From positions 6,715,922-6,779,921 of the forward strand of contig NC_135563.1 of assembly GCF_964340395.1 (NCBI RefSeq): a stretch of 64,000 nt of DNA, given 5' to 3'. Shown one piece after another: positions 1 to 11,942 of the stretch; positions within the stretch are counted from its first letter, which is position 1; every line of letters begins with the position of its first letter. The notes below the pieces were generated by a model that did no database searches, was not told where the DNA came from, and worked only from the letters and a program-made list of their open reading frames with translations. The DNA is from Glandiceps talaboti (Eukaryota > Hemichordata > Enteropneusta > Spengelidae). The position numbers and the translations under genes were made by a program.

Positions 1-285
1 CACACAATGGAAACTGTACTCACCCTCACATAATGGAAACTACACTCACCCTCACACTAATGAAACTGTACTCACCCTCACACAATGGAAACTGTACTCA
101 CCCTCACACAATGGAAACTGTACTCACCCTCACACAATGGAAACTACACTCACCCTCACACAATGGAAACTGTACTCACCCTCACATAATGGAAACTGTA
201 CTCACCCTCACAATGGAAACTGTACTCACCCTCACACAATGGAAACTGTACTCACCCTCACACAATGGAAACTGTACATTCGTTT
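1..285. repeat. 26-base minisatellite built from an exon end plus splice donor
   Basis: About ten tandem units with the core aatggaaactgtactcacc, plus a final partial unit at about 266-280. Most units are 26 bases, with one of 24. On the minus strand each unit reads as the last coding bases of the expansin-like C-terminal exon (Q-F-P-L-C-E-G) followed by a GTGAGT splice donor. The rightmost copy is the genuine exon end. The array therefore offers about ten repeated donor sites. Because 26 is not a multiple of three, donor choice would change the downstream frame. Confidence 0.9.
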
Positions 286-3200
286 CAACTTCATAACTTG
301 ATTTGCTGATGTGATAGGTTACCGTAAAATTGTTTATCGAGGTCAAAGTTAGGTCAAACGGTGGCAATTGGCTCCCAATGTAGTAATTGTGGATATTTCG
401 TTGGAGTTCATATGCATATGTTCCTATGGACTCGTGGTTGACCGTGACGGACATCGCTGTAACTGGGTATAGGGTATCCACAGCTCTTACTGCAATCATT
501 GTACTATCAGTTACATTTAGAAACTAGAAAGAAACGAATATTCACGATAATAATAAAGACATCGATCGATCACTGGGGAAAAAAAACAGACGTGCATGAA
601 GGTCAAGAAGACAAATAATTTCTTATCTTTTGTGTTTTAAATATTTAAAAAATGTTTAGGGTCGGCTGCTTTAACTAGGATTTTTTTTTTATTTTGCTTA
701 ATCGACGTTCCCGCTATCGTCACTTACATTTCATTTTGGTTCAGCCATCTCGAGCGAAAATAATTGTACGTAGCATTATTATGGTTCTCCGTTGATGCTG
801 TATAACTTTGGCAGTTGTTCTAAACTATATAAGCTTACATGTTGTTTTTTCTTGAAATTTGTAGAGCTGTACGTTAGGCTTTGTATTGTGGAATACATTT
901 TTAAAAAATCCTAGCAAATGTAAAGAAAGTTAGATGATTCGCTGTTTGTTTTAAAAAGTTTCAAATTTTTATCGAGTAAAGCGACAGTATGTGGTCAATG
1001 TGTAAACAACTACAAAAGTGATGAAGTGATATTTCAAAAGGGGGACGATTAAATTATTCAACAACTTACAGTAGTATAAAGAACACATCTATCATCTTGT
1101 GTACTTGATAATTTGTTGTATATTATGATATAAAGCTAGACGGCTGTTATTTACTGTATGAACGAAAATATTGTGTTTCCAGTGATTGTGAGAAACATAC
1201 ACATGTACATTTCAAACTGCATTGTCTGATGACGTTTAAAACGATCGATGCTAGATTTTCACTTCATATATTGAAACTATGTTTTACTCCCATAGAAATC
1301 TTCCTGCTGACTCTTCCTGAGAGAAAGTCCAACAATAAATGTATTCAACGGTCATTTACTTTGAACGGTAAAGGTAGATACGACAAATTAGTCCCAAACC
1401 CTCTTAACAAAGACATCGACTTACTTATTACCAACGCATTACCGTTCGTAATGCGATTCAGATCGTTTAATAAAGCAGTCACATTTCCCATAGCAGTTGC
1501 TAGACTTTCATATTTACATAACACTAGATTTTTAATTCACCCTATTTTTACTTTTATTATTATTTCATTGTAAGTCTATGTAGATCTTAAATACATGTTG
1601 TAGGAAGGTGTATATTTCAAGAAAGATTTTCACTTGCAGGACACCTGAAAGACATTGAACTCAAGTTGTTATCATTTTCTCGAGATTAATTATTATATAT
1701 ATATTATTAAACTATCTAGGTGTCTTACATGATTGAATTGTTAGTATGTTACATTAAATATCTAAGGTATATCAATACCAATATTAGGTTTTACGACAAT
1801 TGCTAAAAACCTACGAGAGAAATACAAGTTTTTGCTCTTGTACTTCGCAATAAACGACATCAAAGTGAAATCTTAAAATCTATCTAGGGATGAAATTATT
1901 TGTTTTTGACTCACTTTCAAACTGAATTCGTATTAAGCAATCAACATTTTAGAATAACATGCGATTGTGGAATTTGGTTTTCGGGTGTTGATATCGAATT
2001 TCGAACATTCGTTTTTTTCTATAATGATAGGGAGGAGGGGATCGTGTCATCCAAATTAGTGTGGGAATAAAGATTTCTAAGGCACACATGCGCATATCTC
2101 TAGATAGATTACGATTTTACTTGGCCGTCGTTAGTCACGCACACCCGCACTGTCTAAGCAACATATTTACTTCCACATTATATAAAATTATTTCATTGAA
2201 ATGTTTATATCACTTCTTTTACCTCCAACTTGATTTTGCCCAAATGAGAACACGGTATCATCGTCCACTGAACACTTCCAAACTTCTTCTGAGCCAGCAT
2301 ACTGTACCCATCACTCTCAAGTGTGACGTCATTTGGTCCCGTACAGTTGATACACTGATCAGTAACCTTGGCAACAATTGTGACATTAGCTAAATAAGGG
2401 TTGATAATCTCAACACAGGAACCACAGAGCTACAAGGGAATGCATTGAGATAAGGAAAGAAATGAGTCACGTAAATTAAATAATGGTTAGCTCAGGCTGA
2501 ACGTCGATAACTTGAACATCTTTAGGGGTGATAATCAATAGTTCAATGTAGGATATAAAAAACACTAAATTATTACACTTAGCCTCAGACTCCTCATCCA
2601 CTAAATTGGCCAAAATTTAAAATCGTTTCAAACCATTTCAAATCAGTATGTAGTATGTAGTGCTATGAATATAAAAACCGTATGTAGTGAATACAAAATA
2701 GTTCTTTTGCCGACACTTTTATTTCAGTGACATGCATTTACTGTAGCGATAAAAATCTTTCTTTTCTCAATTTGACATTTTTAAAATATTGTAGGATGAG
2801 AACCAAAACCACGGCTAAAATCCCCCCCCCCCCCCGATAGTCAACATTTCCACTTTACTACTTCTACATCCCCACTGTGCCCAACACCTATATAATTGTT
2901 TCTTTTGCATTAGAAGTTCTCTGGGGGTGTGTTATAAAATTTTAATGTCATGTTGCATGAGTGAAACACCAAGCCTACATCATTTTAGCTGTAAAAAAAG
3001 TTTAGGGTCGACAGTGAAAAACTAGGTGGGGTCGGCTAACCGGAACAAAACAATTGTTTTGTTATGCCTTACGATACTTCAATTTATTATCTATATCTGG
3101 TTTCAGATTGGCAGATGTACGAATTTTTCTTTATTCTCTTTGGAAAACATACCCAATCATTAAGTGTATATTATCCCACGCGTAACGCAGACTTCATGAA

Positions 3201-4303
3201 AAGACAAATATTGATTTTAGTTACTACCTGAGTTCGTTTCTGCATTTAATAGCCTATATGCATTCATATCATGTGGTGGTGAATACAGCCTTTGGCATAA
3301 CAACATCAAATAAAGACATTTTGTTTTTATGTGCTATAACGCTTTGAGGCGATTAGGCCATACTTTTCTGTTTTTGTATTAGCTATAGATTTCAACCTCT
3401 CCCACCTAGTACATTTTTTCCTTTTCAGGATTCATTGTGTGAGCGATCAATCTGAATTTCTAAACGTTTGCAAAGAAATAACAGTAGCCTTGTAATCAAT
3501 TCTCCACCATAACGTATTACTGACTAAATGCTCGAGTTGTTTGTAAGATTAAATACTACAAATATTCATATTTGAAATCCCAATAATAGATATCTGATGA
3601 ATATGAATATTAAAACCAGGATGTTCTTTTTAAGAAATTGGAATCTCAGTATTAAACTATTTTCCTTTTTTATCTCGTCATTTTGAATCATGTCAGTTAT
3701 ACATTTCGCGAAATCCGACAAATTTGAACATTGGCATAATTAATAAAATTACGATTATGATAGACACACTTTGTACACCTTGGCATACACACAGACAGAC
3801 AGACAGACACACACACACACACACACATCACACACACACACACACATTACACATCACACATGCAAGACCTATTATTGTAACAATAATTAGTGTGTTTATG
3901 TTTAAAAATAGCCACTATACCGCATCTTGTAACTCATAAGTTATATGTTCACTGTACTGTTCATCTCTTGAATTAATCTCTACTATGCATTACTTACATA
4001 GGCATCGTCAGTACTGCCCGTACCGATTCCCACTACATAGCCATATTTTGGTCGGTCTATCTGACAAACACCGTTATCACTAACTGGTCCCATCTTTATT
4101 TTCCCCATTTCGGGTAGTCCGGCACTGCAAGGTATTTTAGTGTTTCGGTATTCTGCAGTTTGAGATATCAAAGTTATACTAGGATGTATTAGGCTGTTAA
4201 AACACACGGATATGCAGACGTGTACACCAGTGTCGATGAACAAACAAAAGAACAACGACAACAGCAATATACAAATCCAAACCATCACCTGTAAACAGGG
4301 CAT
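256..4303 (-). CDS. Expansin-like secreted protein, gene A (partial, 3' end outside window)
   Basis: Three exons are recognised. Exon 4303-3998 starts at an ATG and has a strong hydrophobic signal (ICILLLSLFFCLF), then the first half of a double-psi beta-barrel (NGVCQIDRPKYGYVVGIG); it ends at a phase 0 GTAAGT donor. It reads through, but could hide a short phase 1 intron (ACTG/gtgtac to ctgcag/AATAC). Exon 2429-2223 (207 bases) holds LCGSC, VAKVTDQCINC and SVQWTMIPC, the conserved expansin/EG45 barrel core. Exon 523-256 encodes a CBM63/expansin-C-like beta-sandwich (FLNVTDSTMIAVRAVD to NVQFPLCEG), leaving in phase 1. Introns of 1568 and 1699 bases contain no other gene that I recognise; the first has a CA repeat at about 3793-3850. 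Expansins loosen cellulose-rich walls without hydrolysis; in an animal, a role in digestion or microbial contact is inference. The barrel Asp aligned to the second catalytic-site Asp of bacterial expansin and the binding-face aromatics are replaced. Confidence 0.8.
2995..3060. repeat. Fragment of dispersed gggtcg element
   Basis: A short stretch (aaaaaagtttagggtcgaca, then gtggggtcggctaaccggaa) resembles the end of the element at 10.74-11.11 kb. A similar fragment (aaaatgtttagggtcggctg) lies at 651-680. This looks like the terminus of a dispersed element inside gene A introns. The element class is not recognised. Confidence 0.45.
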
Positions 4304-4619
4304 TAAAGATATCGTTTTTCAGTTAGTTCAAGTTTTGACCAAAATCCAAATATGACTTGTCAGCCAACAGGTTAATTCAAATCAGTTATGAGACTGAAAA
4401 ATGCCTATCTAAATATTTCCAAATATGTATGGAACGACTGGCAGAGGAAAAAATAACGAACTAACCAACACTAGAGTAAATAGGAATGTTTTTCATTGTC
4501 ATGTACGTAGAGGAAGAGGTAAATGGACTAGGAACTTCACTTGTAAATATTGTAATCAAACTATTGACGTTTCAATATATGGAAAAGTAACACATTTAGC
4601 ACACACTAGATAAACGTGA

Positions 4620-5040
4620 CGTAGTGATATTCGCATTTAGCTAGTCTATTAAATTTGCATATGTAGCGCAGACTAGACGTGACATAGTGATACTCGCATT
4701 TAACTAGTCTATTAAATTTGCATATGTAGCGCAGACTAGACGCGACGTAGTGATACTCGCATTTAACTAGTCTATTTGCATATGTAGCGCGGACTAGACG
4801 TGACGTAGTGATACTCGCATTTAACTAGTCTATTTGCATATGTAGCGCAGACGAGACGGGGCGTAGTGATACTCGCATGTAACTAGTCTATTTGCATATG
4901 TAGCTCAGACTAGACGCGACGTAGTGATACTCGCATTTAACTAGTCTATTTGCATATGTAGCGCAGACTAGACGCGACGTAGTGATACTCGCATTTAACT
5001 AGTCTATTTGCATATGTAGCGCAGACTAGACAGGACGTAT
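4620..5040. repeat. 57-64 base tandem repeat with octamer motif, about 7 copies
   Basis: Tandem units contain gacgtagtgatactcgcatt, a ctagtct block, then atttgcatatgtagcg. The first two units are about 64 bases; later ones are about 57, having lost an aaatt insertion. Nearly every unit carries a POU-type octamer-like ATTTGCAT or TATTTGCATA and a TGACGTAG/CGACGTAG half-site. The array begins about 320 bases upstream of the gene A start and lies between genes A and B, so it could act on gene A. Regulatory function is inference. Confidence 0.85.
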
Positions 5041-5291
5041 TATCACTTGCGTTTCCACTAGTAGTTTACTTAAAATCACTTCCTGTATTTGTAATAAAGT
5101 AACTGTTAACAGATTTTTAAGTTTCTTGTAAAAATGGACTTGGTCTGTATTGTTTCAAATTATAATTTAAATAATAAAAACACAATTCAGTTGTTTCATA
5201 ATGATTCAATAAAATTAATCCATAACAAATGTCCCATTTGTCATCCCTGTGGTTACTTTACACATCAAATGAAGGTGACAAAAGTTGACTT

Positions 5292-6162
5292 CTAGATCTG
5301 CAAAGCGGATTTTATTATAAAAATGAGAGACCAACCTTTGCATACTGGAAACTGTACATCACTTTCAATGATAGATTCTCCCAAAGCTTTGATATCAAAC
5401 TTGACAGTGTAGTTATTAACCACAGATACGACTCGGAGTTCAAAAGGAGGAAGTAACCCGATAGGTTTTTTCGGTTTGACATAAATGTTATCGTAACCTC
5501 TCACAAGACTAACCAATCTGTTACCCGTATAGAGGGATACGTCGCTGACAGGATATAAAGGGTCCAACACACGTATGCCGTACCAATCATCATTGATCAC
5601 GTCAATGAACTGTAAAAGAAGAGGGAGGGGAGGGGGGGCGCAAAGATCTTGTTATAGTCAACTGATACTGTAAATTGCTACGAGATAGAGTTGTGATATC
5701 ACATTACTGATATTAAAGTTGGACGATAAAACCAGGTTACCACACAAACGTCGTTATTGAAACTTTTTCCATGACAACAAACTTGAGTCACTTATATAAG
5801 GGAGATAGTCTGCTTATACAATTGAAGTGATACAAGTCCTGACAATCTAACAGGCAGGATTTGGGGTACTATTGCGTCGTTGAAGATTATATCGATAGCT
5901 GAAATTGACAGATTTTTGTCGTGGGATTTACTCAAAGATCAGAAAGACTACTATAGTGATTAGGGCTTCATAACATAACTTCTAAATGATAAAGAAGCAC
6001 TATAGCTGCATAAAGTTTTCTTGCTGTTGATTTTGGATCAAGATTGTCTTGGCTCTAGATTGTGTTTAGAGACTTCAGACACAAGCACGACCAGACAGAC
6101 AAACGAACAAACAAAGAAAAAACAAACAAACAAACAAACAAACAAACAAACAAACAGACGAA

Positions 6163-6210
<48 letters not shown>

Positions 6211-7939
6211 AGCAGAAACTATGCACACAAGACATACCTGAAACGTGATGTTGCCCAAATTTGGACAGGGTGTTACCTCCCACATGACAACCAGCTCTCC
6301 AACGCCCTCCTGTGTTAATTCTTCGAAAACACTGGGTTCAAGTATGATGTCACCCGTTTGACCACTGGGAAATATATCAGTAACCTTCGCAACGATGAAC
6401 GTTTCGGACGAGACATCTCTGATTTTGATACACATTCCACATACCTATGTGACACATAAAATGGAACTGTACAGTAATTACGAATAATTATGTACACCCG
6501 AATGTAGTACTAGTATAAAGCTCTTTTATTTGGAAGAAAAAATACACAATCTTCAATGTTCTACTCAATTTTTGTTTGCAATACAACTTGAAATACTAAT
6601 TTTAGAATATATACTGCACAGATAAGAGTATATTCCAACTTACGTTAGTATCTGTTGTATCGTTGACACCAATAGCCACGACAGATACATTGGATTCGCT
6701 CATCTGACAAACTCCATTTTCTAATATCAAACTTTCTTGCCATGCCGTTACTTCTTTTGGTTTGAAACGTTGACATGATTTTTCATTACCAGTGGTGTCT
6801 ACAACATAAACTGACAATGTACACAGAAAAATTAGATTTCAAAGCAACGCCTCACTACCCACGACCACCTACTCGTCGCTGTTTTCGTACTGGCGTCATT
6901 TTTTTTGGATCGTTTATTTTTTAAACGTATAAGCTTAGGGACGATCGCAGAATGTTGCACAAGCTCAATAAACGTTTAGGACAACACCCCCCCCCAAAAA
7001 AAAACAACAACAACAACAAACAAACAAACAAACAAACAAACAAAACAAAAAACAAACAAACAAACAAACAAACATACATACATACATACATACATACATA
7101 CATACATACATACATACATACATACATACATACATACATACATACATACAAACATACATACATACATACATACATACATACATACATACATACATACATA
7201 CAAACAAACAACGAACGTTTACAAGTGTGACATCGACACATTATATATAATGTAAACTATGATTAGAATTGAAGAGGTCACATAAGTACGAATCAATGTA
7301 AGAACATATAACATATTAAAATATTACTGGAAACGTGAACCCTTCACTCTATCTCACTTTAGAAGTAAATTTTAGTCAACTTATCAACATCTTAAGTAGT
7401 AAATACAAAACCTGTTTCATTGAAGGCCTGAAAGTTTTTGAAATTTTGTTAGAAGTGCGAAAATGAAGTTCAGCAATCACATTGGCGCCAGACTCCCTCC
7501 CCTTAAAGAACGAAGTTCTTTTATTGAGCTTGTGTGACATATACGATCGTCCTTAATAGGTGCTGTGGATTACATGGTGTACGCAGTAATAGATATAAAA
7601 TTGATAGAACGTATGTTCAGGCTCAAAAACGTCACTTTGAAATTTACCTAAACTTGGCGTTGCTTCGGATTTGTCTGGACATTGCATCAAGTTGAAGCAC
7701 ATCCTATAGTTTGTTGAATCGTGTAACTAAACATAACATCAGAAACGGCTGATAACAACTCATAAATTACAAAATGGCTCACCTAGTCAATGATACATAT
7801 ATAGCGAATTTTTTTACATTGGTTATAATCATACGATATTAAATTTCCCCAAACGTGAAACTTTACCTGGTATCACCAGTACAATCCAGATATAGTAGAA
7901 CACGGTGGACATACACCATTGGTGTCGATTCATTGTCAT
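5292..7939 (-). CDS. Expansin-like secreted protein, gene B
   Basis: Exon 7939-7867 starts MTMNRHQWCM, has a hydrophobic signal (VFYYIWIVLVIP) and ends in a phase 1 GTAAAG donor. Exon 6810-6644 (NGVCQMSESNVSVVAIG) opens the double-psi beta-barrel. Exon 6444-6238 (207 bases) closes it with VCGMC, VAKVTDIFPSGQTGD and WEVTPCPNLGNITF. Exon 5609 encodes the CBM63/expansin-C-like domain (DDWYGIRVLDPLYPV to DVQFPVCKG). It either reads on to a stop at 5292 or uses a weak GTTGGT donor at 5335 in phase 1, as gene A does. A 27-base in-frame micro-exon at 7674-7648 is possible. Size, about 240 residues, fits expansins. Compared with bacterial EXLX1 it keeps the VTD aspartate and the adjacent aromatic pair (W-Y) of the cellulose-binding face but lacks the second barrel Asp. 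It is a tandem paralogue of gene A with the same splice phases. Confidence 0.8.
6113..7210. repeat. Microsatellites in gene B introns
   Basis: Intron tracts: (CAAA)n then (CA)n at about 6113-6208 between the barrel and C-terminal exons, and (CAAA)n then (CATA)n at about 7010-7210 between the signal and barrel exons. The open frames of poly-YV, poly-CV or poly-TH seen on them are repeat artefacts. Confidence 0.9.
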
Positions 7940-9236
7940 CGGTATAGTTGTTGGCTTCAGCACTGCAACATATTATATATGCTGTGAAATATTTGAACGA
8001 GGACGTTACGAGTTTTGATCATTCTTATGAGAAAAATATCTCGTTTAATAAAAAATAGACCAGATGGTTTCTATATGTATGCGTAGTTGTCATGGCAACT
8101 GGTGTTTATGAAAAATCTATATCATGATGTTTCAAACATTGCACCGATATTTATCAGCGGTGTTTTGTTTACAGCACTGAAAAGAAAACCGATTTCCGAC
8201 ATAATTTTGCATTTATTTGATGATCTGATCACCGGTGCACCATAATAGGATGTTCGACTTGACGTTTCAAGTATTGATGAGTCTAAGAAATGATAGCCCC
8301 CAATGAATATCGTCGCTATGTTGCCACACAAATATTATCATAAAAAAACTTTTTGCGATCAATATATGAAAGCGAAATGTTTGTTCACGGAAACTCGAAA
8401 GACTTGTTTCAGAAATTTATAAATGTATAATGTTTCACAAAGACTTGGCTTCTGCACTACTATAACAGGGGAAACAGCGCTTTCAGAGTACATAAACACA
8501 ACCTGAAAACTAAACTAGTGTTATTCGATGTGCTAGATTACACAAGTGGGCGATAGCGGTGCCTCTGTTTATGCGGATACAATCATCGTGTAATCAAGAC
8601 AGTGGAAAGACTTGAAGTCCCCAATCTTGTACACTGCAAGGTGATCAGGAACGTCATTCGATTTTAGTGCAATTCAATCAACGTTCAATAAATAGCTTAT
8701 ATCACCATGTTGCAACACTAGTTTTAGTTTGTCTACATCTATCTTAGTTAACTGAAAGCTTGGTTTCTATCGTCGTATTATAGTGTGGTTTAACCTTCCC
8801 AGACATCTGGTATGTCTACATTGATTTGTGTCTCCAAACCATGAATCTTTATTTGGTATCATAATAACAATATCAATGCTATATTTATAATCTATATTCC
8901 ATCGATTGTTCTACAATGACAATTAATACAAAGACTATCTATACACGGTATTCCTTTTCCGTAAGAGTCCAGTTATTGATTTTCCATTTGTCGGGTGATA
9001 TTTCTCATATTACGGTTTATCTGGCGAGTATTTTATATTTTCTTAGATGGTGTGGAGGCGCCTGATTGGATGTCTGTGCAGTGCCTCAACAATGTTTGTA
9101 GAAATGCGACGCCTGTGTTGGGGTGCAACTTTCGTTATTACAACTTACTCAAGAAGATGGCATTGTACTTTTGGTGTTAAGCATTTTCATCTCATTATCT
9201 TTAATAATATCTAGAAGTATCTGGTAACAAATATTA

Positions 9237-9311
<75 letters not shown>

Positions 9312-9318
9312 ATATCTA

Positions 9319-9349
<31 letters not shown>

Positions 9350-9366
9350 ATCTATCTATCTATATA

Positions 9367-9467
<101 letters not shown>

Positions 9468-9986
9468 TTATTTATCTATTTATTTATTTATTTATTGATA
9501 AGCTCAGAATTCCAACAATGTGTGTAGAACAAAAATCTATGGTTTTGCCCTTACGGTTGGCATTCAGTTTACATCTGTTTCGCCATGTTCAACGACTTAG
9601 ATTTTCCTAGACGTTTTGTTATTCAGCATACAATCTGAGGAGTAAGACGGACTTAAAAATGTTTTTGTTGCAATTAGTTCAAGGCCAAACCTAAATAAAA
9701 TATTAATAACGTTTTACAAGAACAACGTGCATACATTGTAGATACAGTAATACATACAACGAATGATGTATAACCATATATATATATTTTATTTCATTCT
9801 AACAGTTATGATACAAAGAAATGTGACGTGTACACTTAAAAGATAAACTTGCTAAGTGAAAACACACAATACATGCAATTGATTTGACAAAGATATGTAA
9901 CTTTGCTTCTTTTGATCGGACTATGGACTAAAACTATTTAGTAGCAGATGAAAGATTGACATCGCCTTATACATTTCAGAACGAAG

Positions 9987-10020
<34 letters not shown>

Positions 10021-10023
<3 letters not shown>

Positions 10024-10044
10024 ATTATAAATTATTATAATATC
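10021..10044. other. 3' UTR palindrome, unit 1
   Basis: gatattataa / atta / ttataatatc is a perfect 10-base stem with a 4-base loop, 17 bases past the stop codon and directly abutting a (TC)n tract ((GA)n in the transcript). Copies are intact at 20549-20572 and 30986-31009. It may be a 3' UTR hairpin or only an AT-rich palindrome. Confidence 0.6.
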
Positions 10045-10061
10045 GTTATCGTGCCTGTGGA

Positions 10062-11861
10062 TTATACGTCAGTAGTGAGACAACTCATGCTGACAGTCAA
10101 ACTAAGCCATCGATCATGGCTATCCAAGAATATCGCACTGGAGTAGTCGACGAATACTTCTAAGATCTTTCTCTGTCTGCAGTTCCGGAGACACTTTTCG
10201 AAAACTTCATGTACGATATCCTCTGGAGGTTGTTGGGTGGGTACTTCATGATGTTTGCCACACAACTGAAATGATAAATTTATGACAGTTTTTTAAAGGA
10301 AACATGGGAAAGGAGATTGGAAGCAAGTATGAAATACAAGCATTGCCATAATATTGCTTACGAAAAGTAAATAATTATGCAAATGACTTATCAACATAAA
10401 AAGCAATATCAAGAATTGTTTTTAGAACATATGTGGCTTGTTATCATTGTACGTATTATCTGTTACACTAAATTCAAAGGATGTTGCTGGTTACATATAA
10501 AAAACACTACTATGCAAATGACTCATTAATATGCAAGAACCGCACACCAAATTTATGAACAATATTTTGTTTAATATAGTATCAATCCTGTGTCCAGAAA
10601 ATGACATCATTTGAATTAAACACTACAGAGATACTTAATGATAATATTTCATAGAAATGAGAGAAAAGAGATAAGAAGAATTAAAAGTGTTTGTACAGTA
10701 TATGATTCTATCATTTTATGCCACTATGCCACTATGACTTCAGAGAATAGGGTAGGTAGGTCAGCATTTTATTTTTACATTTTATTTTTTTAAAATTACT
10801 TCGACCCAAAGACAAGATGGTCACAATACTTTCGTGACAGTTGTTGAGGTATAAAGGAAATAAATGAAGACAATTACGGTGTATGTGATTCAGAAGCAGA
10901 CTAACACAATATGCAGACTGTGTTGTTATAGGCTACATGAAATGTCATCATTTCTCAGAGTCTCTGGAATGTGACGTTTTAAAAAAGTAACCAAAGATAC
11001 TTTGACAAGAATATATACAGGGAAATAGAAGTAATTTTACCTTTTTGCATGTAAAAAAATGTTTTGGGTCGAAGGCTTAAAGTAGGGTCGGTCGGGTTAA
11101 CGGAAACACACTATATTTTGTATTTGACCTAATTCGGTGTCTACTTGTTCATTAATAGGACAGTGTTTTGAAGGACAACACACACAATCATCATCAAATG
11201 TTGCAATCATCTCACTAGTTTGCTATTGATGACAAAACAGAGTGGGTTTGCACCTAATTGAATGAAACTCGTACATAATGAGATCTTATTAAAAAGAAAA
11301 TAAGATCTTACCAACATAGCAAAATAAATGTCATTATATCGTCTGGTTCAACTACAAAATATTACGCAGCTTCTATTCACCATCTGGTGTATCATATATC
11401 TTACAAATATTCCAAATTATGTTTGCTTGAGTTACAATTATCTTGGAATATAGTTACCATATAATATGCATTGCAACAACATATACTTGTTCAGGTACGC
11501 CCCGGGAGGTATGTCAGTCATTTAAAATGTAACAATTGTATTTCAACGTTTGTTGTGCAAGATGATTAAGATCTCGGACCACTAAAACTAAAGAACTTTT
11601 ATTGTAAGATATTTGTCAAGCCAGACAATAAAATGGATCAGCTTTAGTAAGATTTCTGGATCGAGACGACGTTTTGTTTCTTAACTGCCTTCCATCGTAC
11701 TTTAGATGAATCACATGCACAATAAACACTATAAGATTAAGATTTTGTATGTTGATGACTGTTAGTAGTGCGCCACCACCATCTCTTAACATCTTTTCAT
11801 GCGTTTTTTTTGCACATCTGGACTGATATGGTTCAGTAGTGCTATAGCCATGGCAAAGTGG

Positions 11862-11942
<81 letters not shown>

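Noticed and set aside
1-285. CRISPR-like array
   Set aside because: Units are contiguous with no unique spacers, and the sequence is a eukaryotic exon-derived minisatellite.
5292-5336. Micro-intron (about 37 bases) at the end of expansin gene B joining CKG to a further open frame
   Set aside because: Too short for a typical animal intron and the donor GTTGGT is weak; read-through to the stop at 5292 is at least as likely.
6921-7241. Long open frames of poly-YVCM, poly-CV, poly-HT and similar over (CATA)n/(CA)n tracts, here and at 11.8, 13.3, 23.8, 32.7, 41.3, 50.8 and 52.8 kb
   Set aside because: They exist in several frames of both strands because the repeats lack stop codons; no start context, splice sites or non-repetitive sequence supports them.
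11313-11375. Possible extra exon of the cytokine-like gene before a ttg/gtaagatc donor on the minus strand
   Set aside because: The frame required by the phase 0 junctions contains stops, the unit 2 version is altered near the donor, and copy 4 has no counterpart in its 548-base intron.
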